Under the pieces are notes generated by a model. It saw nothing but the letters and a program-made list of their open reading frames with translations. It had not been told where the DNA came from and made no database searches. The translations under genes were made by a program, and so were the position numbers. Shown in pieces: positions 18,371-26,887 of a stretch of DNA of 64,000 nt. This DNA is from CAINVV01 sp037140615 (GTDB lineage Bacteria > Bacteroidota > Bacteroidia > Bacteroidales > Prolixibacteraceae), in the NCBI GenBank assembly GCA_037140615.1, contig JBAXED010000002.1, positions 1-64,000 on the forward strand, in the 5' to 3' direction. Each line of letters starts with the position of its first letter. The stretch's first letter is position 1.

Positions 18371-20341
18371 ATGAGAACAAATTACCCACTTTTAAAACTT
18401 CTGTTTTTCATTTGCCTCACGCTAATTTTCGTTGGTGCAACAATCCCGGCGAATGCTGTATTGACAAACAAAGAGAGGAACATCCTGGCCAACAAAGCCA
18501 AAGCCATTGACCTGGCAAAATCTCTAATTACTGATGACTCCTGGAATAAATTTCCAAAGTACAAAGACAGAACTTTTTGGGACAAACTCCCGGAAAATAT
18601 CAGACAGGAATATATCTCCAAAGCAGAAGGATACCTCACCTACAACTGGCCTGTTGTAAGAGCCACAGATTATTTGGAATTTATCCGCTCCGGAGAACGC
18701 AGGCAAGGTGCTTACGCTGCTTGCAGCAATGCCCTGACAACACTTGTTATGGGAGAGCTGGTAGAAGGAAAAGGCAGGTTTACAGATCAAATCATCAACG
18801 CGGTCTGGTATTTCAGCGAACAGACCTGGTGGGGATGGTCGGCGCACCTTGGGGCCCAAAAAGCAGGTACAGGTTTACCTGATGTCAATGACCCCATTGT
18901 GGACCTTGGCGTAGGTGAAATTACCAGCAATCTATCATGGACTCTCTATTTGTTCAAAGCTGAATTTGACAAAGTTCATCCACTAATTTCCAAACGATTA
19001 AAACAGGAGATTACCAATAAGTCGCTGAAACCATATTTTGAGCGCGACGATTTTGGCTACATGGGCTTCAAAGGTGGCCGCCCAAATAACTGGAATCCAT
19101 GGATCAATTACAACATGCTGAACAGCTATCTTCTGATTGAGAGTGATCCTGTCAAAAAAATTGCCGAAGTGCAGAAAATCATCCTTTCGATCGATAAATT
19201 TTTGAATGGCTATTCGGATGATGGCGGTTGTGATGAAGGCCCATCCTACTGGGGTGCCGCCGGAGCACTACTGTATGAAAGTCTCGATGTGCTGAAAATT
19301 GTAACCAACAACAAATTTGATGTATTTGACGATCCTCTCATTCAAAACATCGGCAAATATTTCTACCAGGTAAATATCCATGCTCCTTACTTTATCAATT
19401 TCGCAGATGCGGATGCCACTACAGGAGGCAGTCCATCAACGGTTTATAGATATGGAAAGGCAATAAAAGACCCGATGATGCAAGAGTTTGGAGCCTATCT
19501 GGCAAAATTGGCAGGATGGGGCGAGCATAGCATGGGTGGCAAAATCGGCGACCAGATCAAAAATCTCGGTCTTCTTGATGAACTTAAAAATGCAAAATCT
19601 ACCGAAGCATTGGTGGCAGATTTCTGGCTTCCGGATACCGAAGTAGCAGGAGCCCGCGACAAGGAAGGCAGTTTCAAAGGCTTCTTCTTTGGAGCCAAAG
19701 GAGGATTTAATGCAGAAAGCCATAACCACAATGATGTAGGATCCTGTGTGATGTATTTTGACGGAAAACCATGCCTGATTGATGTCGGCCGCGAGGAATA
19801 CAATGCGAAAACTTTCAGCTCGAGACGCTATGAAATCTGGACGATGCAGTCAAAATATCATACTCTTCCAGTAATCAATGGAGTAGACGAAAAAGATGGT
19901 GGCAAATACAAGGCCAAAGATTCAAAATTCACTGCCAATGCAAAAGCTGCAACTTTTTCAACAGATATCGCCGGTGCCTATCCATCAGAAGCACAAGTTA
20001 AAAGCTGGGTTCGGAGCTATACCTTAAACAGAGGGAAAAATTTTAAGATAAGTGACAATTTCCAACTTGCCGGACTAGGCAACGCCCCCACAACTTCCAA
20101 CCTGATCACCTATTGCAAGGTGACGGAGGTGAAACCGGGATTGCTCAAATTCGAAGGAGATGGTTTCGTTCTCAACATGACATACAACGCCAAAGTTGTA
20201 AAACCGGTCATCGAATTCAGAGAGATCAAAGATAAATCACTGGTAAAATACTGGCCAAATGGTGTGACCAGAGTTGTGCTTGAATATCTCAAACCTGCTG
20301 TTAAAGGAGGCCAGGAGGTCGTTTTCACCCCAGTTAAATAA
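18371..20341 (+). CDS. Heparinase II/III-family lyase-like protein, divergent type
   Basis: 656 residues with a signal peptide ending near PANA. A helical toroid is followed by a beta-sandwich. Landmarks: NNWNPWINYNMLNS (about residue 236), CDEGPSYWGAAGALLYESL (about 285), INFADADATTGG, SHNHNDVGSCVMYFDGKPC (about 453) and SRRYEIWTMQSKYHTLPVING. The H-N-H-N-D loop is the usual catalytic-edge motif of the heparinase II/III sandwich. It lacks the NNWNQVC/DWNPSHFLD pattern of the four paralogs, so it belongs to another subfamily and probably cuts another linkage or acts as an exo-enzyme; some relatives of this fold act as hydrolases, so lyase activity is not certain. The 124-base gap upstream holds only a weak hairpin. 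It is followed by a palindrome. Confidence 0.78.
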   Translation: MRTNYPLLKLLFFICLTLIFVGATIPANAVLTNKERNILANKAKAIDLAKSLITDDSWNKFPKYKDRTFWDKLPENIRQEYISKAEGYLTYNWPVVRATDYLEFIRSGERRQGAYAACSNALTTLVMGELVEGKGRFTDQIINAVWYFSEQTWWGWSAHLGAQKAGTGLPDVNDPIVDLGVGEITSNLSWTLYLFKAEFDKVHPLISKRLKQEITNKSLKPYFERDDFGYMGFKGGRPNNWNPWINYNMLNSYLLIESDPVKKIAEVQKIILSIDKFLNGYSDDGGCDEGPSYWGAAGALLYESLDVLKIVTNNKFDVFDDPLIQNIGKYFYQVNIHAPYFINFADADATTGGSPSTVYRYGKAIKDPMMQEFGAYLAKLAGWGEHSMGGKIGDQIKNLGLLDELKNAKSTEALVADFWLPDTEVAGARDKEGSFKGFFFGAKGGFNAESHNHNDVGSCVMYFDGKPCLIDVGREEYNAKTFSSRRYEIWTMQSKYHTLPVINGVDEKDGGKYKAKDSKFTANAKAATFSTDIAGAYPSEAQVKSWVRSYTLNRGKNFKISDNFQLAGLGNAPTTSNLITYCKVTEVKPGLLKFEGDGFVLNMTYNAKVVKPVIEFREIKDKSLVKYWPNGVTRVVLEYLKPAVKGGQEVVFTPVK

Positions 20342-20348
20342 ATCTTTC

Positions 20349-20389
20349 TTTTACACCTGACAGGTTTTGAAAACCTGTCAGGTGTAAAA
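20349..20389. repeat. Long palindrome (ACACCTGACAGG type), probable terminator or dispersed palindromic repeat
   Basis: Two 20-base arms, TTTTACACCTGACAGGTTTT and its exact complement, flank a single central base. It begins 8 bases after the stop of the lyase at 18371-20341 and ends 17 bases before the next ATG. The same core (ACACCTGnCAGG with its complement) recurs at 38838-38872, so this is a dispersed repeat and may also act as a bidirectional terminator. Confidence 0.8.
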
Positions 20390-20405
20390 AACAATCAATA
20401 TACAG

Positions 20406-22280
20406 ATGAACTACAGAAAAATATTGCTTTTAATACTCTTCGGCCTATTCATATTGGAAATGGCATCCGCGCAAAAACAACTGATCCCCAATTCTTTCAA
20501 GGTGGGACCGCATCCAAGAATCCTGCTTTTGGAAGGCGAAGAATCGCTCATCAAGCAATCGGTTGCGACAAATGCCACCTGGAAGAAAATGCACGAAGCT
20601 ATTCTGCTTTCCTGCGATAAAATGATGGATCAGCCTCCTGTTGAAAGAATCCAGATCGGTAGGCGTTTGCTCGATAAGTCACGTGAGGCCCTAAGGCGCA
20701 TTTTTCAACTCTCATATGCCTGGCGCTTGACCGGTGATGAAAAATATTTCAACCGTTGCGAAAAAGAGATGCTGGCCATCTCCAAATTCAGCGATTGGAA
20801 TCCGTCACATTTTCTCGATGTTGCAGAAATGACCATGGCTGTGGCCATCGGCTACGACTGGCTCTTCCCGAAACTCTCTGATGATTCAAAAAAATTGATC
20901 CGCGAGGCACTCGTCAGTAAAGGGTTGTATCCGTCGTTAGACCCAAAATACAACAGCTGGCTAACGACTACCAACAACTGGAACCAAGTGTGCAATGCCG
21001 GCATCACATATGGTGCAATTGCAGTATGGGAGGAGCATCCCCAATTGGCTAAAAACCTGACAGAGAGAGCTATTCAGTCTCTGCCCATTTCGATGGGTGA
21101 ATACAAACCCGATGGTGCATATCCAGAAGGATATGGTTACTGGGGATACGGAACCTCTTTCAATGTGATGTTCCTTAGCGCAATAGATAAGATATTTAAA
21201 TCCGATTTCGGATTGAACAGTGCCCCGGGATTCCTACAAACATCCTGGTTTATGGAAAACATGAAAGGTGTTTCAAGTTTGAGTTTCAATTGGGGGGATA
21301 GCGGTCAGGGCAGCGGATTAAGTCCGGCGATGTTCTGGCTGGCTCAAAAGAACAACGATCTGTCCCAGCTGTGGGTAGAGAAATCTTACCTTAACCAGGA
21401 TAACTTCACGAGATTTACAGAAGACCGGCTTATACCTGCAGTGATGATCTGGGGGAAAGAAACGCCATTAGACAAGATAACTGAACCCAAAGCATTGTTT
21501 TACAAAGGACAAGGCGCTAATCCTGTTGCCATGATGCGTACTTCATGGTCAGACCCCAACGCTATCTTCCTTGGATTTAAAGCAGGCTCAGCATCTGTCA
21601 ACCACGGACACATGGATATTGGCTCTTTCGTGATGGAATCCGACGGCTCTCGCTGGGCCACCGACTTTGGCATGCAGGATTATGAATCACTTGAGTCGAA
21701 AGGGATTGCCTTGTTCGGCCGGACCCAGGATGCCCAGCGGTGGACGGTATTCAGGCTCAACAATATGGCCCACAACACCCTGACTATTAATAACCAGCTG
21801 CAACTGGTAAAGGGATATGCCAAAATTGATAGATTTTCAGACAAGCCTGGTTTTATGTATGCAGTTTCAGATTTATCAACGGTTTACGAAAACCAATTGG
21901 CCTCTGTCAATCGTGGCGTTGCCATCGTTGACAAGAAATATGTTGTGCTAAGGGACGAAATTGTAGCCACAGACAAACCAACCACGGTGCGCTGGACGAT
22001 GCTCACCTCTGCCACAGTCAAATTCAAAGGTAACCGCATCCTTTTGAGCAAAGAGGGTCATACGCTTGATGTATTGGTTAATGCACCTTCGAGCATTAAA
22101 ATGAAAACCTGGTCGACCGAGCCTACCACCAATTACGACGCACCCAACAAAGGCAAGACTTTGGTCGGATTCGAATTTCAGTTGAAACCCAACCAGAGGC
22201 AAAACATCCAGGTTTTACTTATACCAGGATCACTGAAAAAAAAGAATATCAGGTTTGAAAAGGGATTAAGCAGCTGGTAA
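20406..22280 (+). CDS. Heparinase II/III-superfamily polysaccharide lyase-like protein, NNWNQVC subfamily (paralog C)
   Basis: 624 residues with a signal peptide ending near ASAQ. It is colinear with the lyase part of paralog B: GRRLLDKSREALRRI, DWNPSHFLDVAEMTMAVAIG, TNNWNQVCNAG (about 189), AYPEGYGYWGYGTS, FNWGDSGQG, NHGHMDIGSFVMESDGSRW (about 399) and NNMAHNTLTIN. Toroid and beta-sandwich are both complete. It lacks the extra C-terminal domains of paralog B and has no lipobox, so it is expected in the periplasm. B and C appear closer to each other than to A or D, suggesting duplication within the locus. Expected reaction: beta-elimination at a uronic acid; substrate unknown. Confidence 0.82.
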   Translation: MNYRKILLLILFGLFILEMASAQKQLIPNSFKVGPHPRILLLEGEESLIKQSVATNATWKKMHEAILLSCDKMMDQPPVERIQIGRRLLDKSREALRRIFQLSYAWRLTGDEKYFNRCEKEMLAISKFSDWNPSHFLDVAEMTMAVAIGYDWLFPKLSDDSKKLIREALVSKGLYPSLDPKYNSWLTTTNNWNQVCNAGITYGAIAVWEEHPQLAKNLTERAIQSLPISMGEYKPDGAYPEGYGYWGYGTSFNVMFLSAIDKIFKSDFGLNSAPGFLQTSWFMENMKGVSSLSFNWGDSGQGSGLSPAMFWLAQKNNDLSQLWVEKSYLNQDNFTRFTEDRLIPAVMIWGKETPLDKITEPKALFYKGQGANPVAMMRTSWSDPNAIFLGFKAGSASVNHGHMDIGSFVMESDGSRWATDFGMQDYESLESKGIALFGRTQDAQRWTVFRLNNMAHNTLTINNQLQLVKGYAKIDRFSDKPGFMYAVSDLSTVYENQLASVNRGVAIVDKKYVVLRDEIVATDKPTTVRWTMLTSATVKFKGNRILLSKEGHTLDVLVNAPSSIKMKTWSTEPTTNYDAPNKGKTLVGFEFQLKPNQRQNIQVLLIPGSLKKKNIRFEKGLSSW

Positions 22281-22365
22281 TTAAATTAGTATGAAAATCT
22301 TCTGATTATGGTCTGAAGCCAGTCAGTTATATCAGTATAAATTGAAAAAGAATAATCCATAAAAG

Positions 22366-24408
22366 ATGAAGACAAAGAGCCTCTTTATTGTCCTTTTTTG
22401 CCTGATTACCAAAATCATCATGGCACAAACTAGCTGGCAAAAAATCAAAACCGTTGACGATGTTTGTAGTGCTTATCCTCAGCAGATGAAATCCATCTTT
22501 CTGAACCTCAACCTCAACTTTCCGGGACTGGAAGCAGTAAAAAAGGCTTATGAAAGCAACGACATTCCTCTTGCATGTCAGAATCTGCTGGAATATTATG
22601 CAAAATCATCTTTGGTGAGAAAAGATTTGCCGGCAGTTTCGCGGGAAATAAAAGCCGATGCCGACTCAATTCTTCAGGATACTTTCAATTTTCAAAATGT
22701 AAAGGGAACGGTACCTCGTTTGCCGGATGGACATCTGAAATGGGATTGTATGGGTCCCGAAAATGACATTGAGTGGGCATGGGCACTGAACAGGCACTAC
22801 CCCACCAATGGACTCGTAAAAACCTATTTTGATACAGGAAACCCAAAATATGTCAATTACATCGATCAGTTTACCAAAGACTGGATCATCAACAGCTGGC
22901 CTTATCCAGCAGTGAAAAGTACCACGGCCATGTGGCGTGGACTTGAGGTTAGCTTCCGGGTTAAGGTCTGGTCAAAAGTTTTCTTCGAGCTATGGAACAC
23001 AAAATTGGTCAGCCCGGCTACGAAACTCCTGATCTTAAGCAGCATCCCCCAGCACGCCCACTATGCCAGAAATTTTCATGCACAAGGCAACTGGCTTACC
23101 ATGGAGATTTCTGGATTGGCAACTGCCGCTTCATCGTGGCCGGAATTCAAAGAGTCCCCAGCCTGGATGGACTATTCCATCAAAACCATGGTCGCAAGTA
23201 TGAAAGAACAAGTCTATCCCGATGGCGTCCAAACGGAGCTGACTTCAAGTTACCATCTGGTCGCCCTTTCCAACTTCAACCTTTTTGCCGAAATCTGCAA
23301 AAGGAACAATGTATCACTACCGGAATACTATACCAAAACGTTGGAGGGCATGTGGAATTACCTGGCATACATCATGCGTCCGGATGGATATGGTTTGCTT
23401 AACAATGATGCCGACCTTCTCAACAACCGAGAAAATATTTTGCGCGAGGCGTTGAACTATCAACGTCCCGACTGGACATATATCGCCTCAAATGGGAAGA
23501 GTGGGACAAAGCCCACAACGGGGCCTTCAGTGATTTTTCCATATGCTGGTCAACTGATAACCAGGAGCGACTATGGCATAAATGCTCAATGGTCATTCTT
23601 CGACATTGGCACCTGGGGAACCGGTCACCAACATAACGACAAACTTCATTTATCCATCGCAGCCTACGGCCGTGATTTTCTTGTCGATGGAGGCAGATTT
23701 GCCTACAGGGGCGAAGTTGCCGATAAGTTTAGAAAATATGCTACCGGAAGTTTCAGCCACAATGTCATTCTGGTGGATGGAAAAGGACAGGCAGACGGTC
23801 CTCGCCAGACTGATAAACCATTGTCTGAAAACCTATATGTCATTAAAAAAGAATATGATTACGGAGCGGGTCAATTCGATAAATTCAACAAAATAGAAGG
23901 AACCTTCTCGCACATTCGTTCAATGGTTTATGTGCGTGGCAAATTTTGGGTGGTAGCAGACCATCTTCAAACCGATCGACCGCGCAACATCGAAACGCTT
24001 TGGCATTGGAACCCCGATAATCAAGTTCAGAATGGCAAAGATGGCAGGGTTTTTACGCAGAACAAACAGGGAAATCTTCAAATTATACCTGTCGATGCAC
24101 CAAACTGGAAAATTTCTCAGGTAAAAGGGCAAGAATCTCCAAATATTCAGGGCTGGTATAGCAAAGAATACAATAAATTTGAACCAAACATTACAACTGT
24201 TTATTCGCAGGAACTGAAGTCGGATGATACCTTTGTCTGGATCTTTTGGCCCTCGGAAGGAGTATCACCAAACATTGAAGCCAAAATACTTAGCAAGGAT
24301 GCCAATGCTGTCAAAGTTGAGGTTTCCAGTCCTGGAAAAGAATCGTGGATCATTGAGGTTCCCTCTCTAAACAGCAATGAGGTGAAGGTAGATAAGACAA
24401 AAAAATGA
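22366..24408 (+). CDS. Heparinase II/III-family polysaccharide lyase with classical N-terminal domain
   Basis: 680 residues with a signal peptide ending near IMAQ. The N-terminal half matches the Hepar_II_III_N toroid (EWAWALNRHY, TTAMWRGLEVSFR, GNWLTMEISGL at about 240, ELTSSYHLVALSNF at about 292). The C-terminal half is the beta-sandwich with GTGHQHNDKLHLSIAAYGRDF (about 419) and GSFSHNVILVDGKGQ. The Asn of GNWLTME, the Tyr/His of SSYHL and the His of HQHND occupy the places used for catalysis in PL12/PL21-like enzymes. This is the most canonical heparinase-type lyase here. Relatives act on heparan sulfate, alginate or other uronates; the substrate cannot be fixed. A small hairpin follows. 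Confidence 0.85.
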   Translation: MKTKSLFIVLFCLITKIIMAQTSWQKIKTVDDVCSAYPQQMKSIFLNLNLNFPGLEAVKKAYESNDIPLACQNLLEYYAKSSLVRKDLPAVSREIKADADSILQDTFNFQNVKGTVPRLPDGHLKWDCMGPENDIEWAWALNRHYPTNGLVKTYFDTGNPKYVNYIDQFTKDWIINSWPYPAVKSTTAMWRGLEVSFRVKVWSKVFFELWNTKLVSPATKLLILSSIPQHAHYARNFHAQGNWLTMEISGLATAASSWPEFKESPAWMDYSIKTMVASMKEQVYPDGVQTELTSSYHLVALSNFNLFAEICKRNNVSLPEYYTKTLEGMWNYLAYIMRPDGYGLLNNDADLLNNRENILREALNYQRPDWTYIASNGKSGTKPTTGPSVIFPYAGQLITRSDYGINAQWSFFDIGTWGTGHQHNDKLHLSIAAYGRDFLVDGGRFAYRGEVADKFRKYATGSFSHNVILVDGKGQADGPRQTDKPLSENLYVIKKEYDYGAGQFDKFNKIEGTFSHIRSMVYVRGKFWVVADHLQTDRPRNIETLWHWNPDNQVQNGKDGRVFTQNKQGNLQIIPVDAPNWKISQVKGQESPNIQGWYSKEYNKFEPNITTVYSQELKSDDTFVWIFWPSEGVSPNIEAKILSKDANAVKVEVSSPGKESWIIEVPSLNSNEVKVDKTKK

Positions 24409-24410
24409 AG

Positions 24411-24438
24411 AAATTTCATCCCATACTGGATGAAATTT
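24411..24438 (+). terminator. Hairpin after the 22366-24408 lyase gene, possible weak terminator
   Basis: A perfect 11-base stem (AAATTTCATCC with GGATGAAATTT) encloses a 6-base loop and begins 2 bases after the stop. The following bases have only a short, interrupted T run, so termination may be partial. Confidence 0.5.
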
Positions 24439-24465
24439 TAACTTTAAAAAGTATCCGTTAATTTT

Positions 24466-26349
24466 ATGAAAATTCCATCCCGACAATTCTTGCTGCATTT
24501 TCTTATTGCATTGTTTTTTACCCAGTCATCATGCAAAAAATCTGACATTACTGACACTCCGGTAGTGACGCCTCCTCCGGCGGAGATCAAATTTACCGGC
24601 ATCTTAACCACCCTTCAAAAAGCACATCCCAGGTTGCTGCTTTCAGATACCAGGCTACAAGAACTGAAGTCCTTGAGTTTTTCAGACACTAAGTTGAAGA
24701 AATATGCCGATGATGTTGTTGCGCAAGCCGACAAAGATTTGAACAAAGCCGTAATTGAACACATTCTGATTGGGCCGCGGTTGCTCGACAAGAGCCGTGA
24801 AGCCCTCAGCAGGATTTATAATCTTTCTTTTGCCTATCGCTGGACAAGCAACCAAAAGTACCTCGACGGTGCGGTATCCAACATGAAAACAGTGTGTGCT
24901 TTCGCCGACTGGAACCCCTCCCACTTTCTGGATGTAGCCGAAATGACCCATGCAGTTGCCATCGGCTATGATTGGCTGTACAGTAAAATGGACCTTCAAA
25001 CGCGTGATTACATCAAATCGCGGTTACTGCTTCTCGGACTCGCAGAAGGGAAAAAAGCCTACGCGGCAAATGAATGGTGGGCAAAATCCGAATTCAACTG
25101 GAACCAGGTTTGCAACAGCGGCTTACTCATCGGAGCACTTTCTGTCGCAGAAACAGACCCTGATATTGCCCTTTATATCCTTCCTAAGGCCATAGAAGGT
25201 CTGCCCTATGCGCTTAAATCCTATGGTCCGGACGGCGTTTGGGGTGAAGGCCCCGGCTATTGGGGATATGCATCGGATTATACTGCATATGGCATTGCTG
25301 CCCTCCAATCTGCTTTGGGCGATACTTTCGGCCTTACCCTCCTACCGGGAATGAGCATCACCGGTTATTTCCCCATCTATTCGGCCGGTCCCACAGGATA
25401 CATGCTGAATTATGCAGATGCCGGAGAAAAATCAAAACTTGGTGCTCCACACACCGATATGTGGCTGGCCGGGATTTACAACAACAACCATTTTTCAGAT
25501 TTTGTGCACGACCAGCTTGCCAGCGCAACAGCCAATGTATACGATGTGATCTGGTATAGACCTTATGCCAACTCCGCAGCACAAAGGGATCTTGACAAAT
25601 ATTTCGGCGGAAGTGTGGCACTTTATTTTTCACGAAGCTCCTGGACCGACCAGAACGGCCTGTGGATTGGCATCAAAGCCGGCTACAACAAAGTCAACCA
25701 TGCCCATTTGGATCTTGGCAATTTCGAAATGGATGCACTTGGCGTTCGCTGGGCGCGAGACCTGGGTTCGGATGATTATAATCTGCCTGATTATTTTGGT
25801 GCAAAAAGATATACCTATTACAGACTCCAGGCATTCAGCCATAATGTACCTTTGCTAAACGGACTGGACCAAAGGGAAGATGCTACGTCCAAGTTTATCA
25901 AGCATGCAGAAGCAGTAGCCGAACCATTCTCCATCCTTGATTATACTGAAGCATACAAAGATTTCGCAAGTTCAGTGCAGCGGGGAATGAAAGTCGTTGA
26001 CGGCCGGAAATCAGTCCTGATACAGGATGAGTTTGTTCTCTCCAAATCAGCGGCAATCGTCTGGGGAATGACCACCGATGCCACCATCCAACTGATAAGC
26101 AGCAAGGAAGCAGAGCTGACACTCTCCGGAAAAAAACTTACTGCCCGTATCCTTTCGCCTTCAAATGCAGTTTTTAGCATCGAATCGGCCCAACAGCTTG
26201 CACCTCAGAAATTAAATACCGGAGTTAGCCGCCTGATGGTAAAAACGCCTGCAACAACCGGCAGCGTCACTTACTCGATCGTCCTGGCACCACAATGGAC
26301 AACAGGTACCGGAAGTTATTCAACCGTTTCTCCGTTATCTAAATGGTGA
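24466..26349 (+). CDS. Heparinase II/III-superfamily lyase-like lipoprotein, NNWNQVC subfamily (paralog D)
   Basis: 627 residues with a lipoprotein signal peptide (cysteine C23/C24 region, TQSSCKKSD) and a Pro-rich linker (TPVVTPPPAE), so it is probably anchored to the outer membrane, unlike its paralogs. Landmarks: GPRLLDKSREALSRI, DWNPSHFLDVAEMTHAVAIG, EFNWNQVCNSG (about 210), GVWGEGPGYWGYA, LNYADAGEKSK, NHAHLDLGNFEMDALGVRW (about 410) and FSHNVPLLNG. The second Asn of the usual NNWNQ is kept, but the preceding residue is Phe. It is the most divergent of the four paralogs (Y-P-E-G replaced by W-G-E-G). Toroid and sandwich are complete. Confidence 0.82.
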   Translation: MKIPSRQFLLHFLIALFFTQSSCKKSDITDTPVVTPPPAEIKFTGILTTLQKAHPRLLLSDTRLQELKSLSFSDTKLKKYADDVVAQADKDLNKAVIEHILIGPRLLDKSREALSRIYNLSFAYRWTSNQKYLDGAVSNMKTVCAFADWNPSHFLDVAEMTHAVAIGYDWLYSKMDLQTRDYIKSRLLLLGLAEGKKAYAANEWWAKSEFNWNQVCNSGLLIGALSVAETDPDIALYILPKAIEGLPYALKSYGPDGVWGEGPGYWGYASDYTAYGIAALQSALGDTFGLTLLPGMSITGYFPIYSAGPTGYMLNYADAGEKSKLGAPHTDMWLAGIYNNNHFSDFVHDQLASATANVYDVIWYRPYANSAAQRDLDKYFGGSVALYFSRSSWTDQNGLWIGIKAGYNKVNHAHLDLGNFEMDALGVRWARDLGSDDYNLPDYFGAKRYTYYRLQAFSHNVPLLNGLDQREDATSKFIKHAEAVAEPFSILDYTEAYKDFASSVQRGMKVVDGRKSVLIQDEFVLSKSAAIVWGMTTDATIQLISSKEAELTLSGKKLTARILSPSNAVFSIESAQQLAPQKLNTGVSRLMVKTPATTGSVTYSIVLAPQWTTGTGSYSTVSPLSKW

Positions 26350-26378
26350 TTTTAAATATTTGAAGCTTAGAACTTAAT

Positions 26379-26879
26379 ATGAAAAATTCGGCAAGATTCG
26401 CGTTAATTGCCTCCCTGATCGTATTGCTTTTCCAGGTAGGTAAAGCACAAAAAGCTGTTGACTATCCTGCAGATTTAATTCAATTGCATGAAAATGTCTG
26501 GTCGGATATTTTAAAAAATGCTCCCGAGGAGGACAATATCAGGAAAATAGCTGAAAAGCTTAACGACAAGGGCGCATGGCCAGATGTTGATTATGCCAGC
26601 GGATACCGGATCATGAGTGATTTTGTAGGAGGGGTATCCGATGGCCATGATGGCATAGCCGTTATGGATTACAATAGAAACGGCATCACTGCAAAAAAAT
26701 CATGGTTTAACTTCAACAATCGTATCATTTGCCTTGGCCAGGGCATCTATTCTTCTGATGTAAATAACGTGACACTGGCCGGATTTAAAACTGTAGAAGA
26801 AAAATCAATATTCGATATCACTCTACCCAGAAGCGGGGAGGCAGGAAAGACGGTTTCCATAACTTTAATGACTCTTTAA
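26379..26879 (+). CDS. Mini-protein: internally deleted PL8-like lyase remnant with intact signal peptide
   Basis: 166 residues. The N-terminus is a signal peptide (VGKAQ) plus a helix and DKGAWPDVDYAS, resembling the start of the PL8 (chondroitin/hyaluronan/xanthan lyase) toroid. At about residue 80 it jumps to DFVGGVSDGHDGIAVMDYN ... TAKKSWFNFNNRIICLGQGI, the well-known start of the PL8 central beta-sandwich. From about residue 145 it ends in FDITLPRSGEAGKTVSITL, resembling the extreme PL8 C-terminus. Full PL8 proteins have some 700-1000 residues, so the catalytic toroid (Asn, His, Tyr, Arg) and most of the sandwich are absent, yet the frame is open. I read it as a remnant of two or more in-frame deletions, or as a repurposed binding stub. 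Confidence 0.6.
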   Translation: MKNSARFALIASLIVLLFQVGKAQKAVDYPADLIQLHENVWSDILKNAPEEDNIRKIAEKLNDKGAWPDVDYASGYRIMSDFVGGVSDGHDGIAVMDYNRNGITAKKSWFNFNNRIICLGQGIYSSDVNNVTLAGFKTVEEKSIFDITLPRSGEAGKTVSITLMTL

Positions 26880-26887
26880 AAATAATC

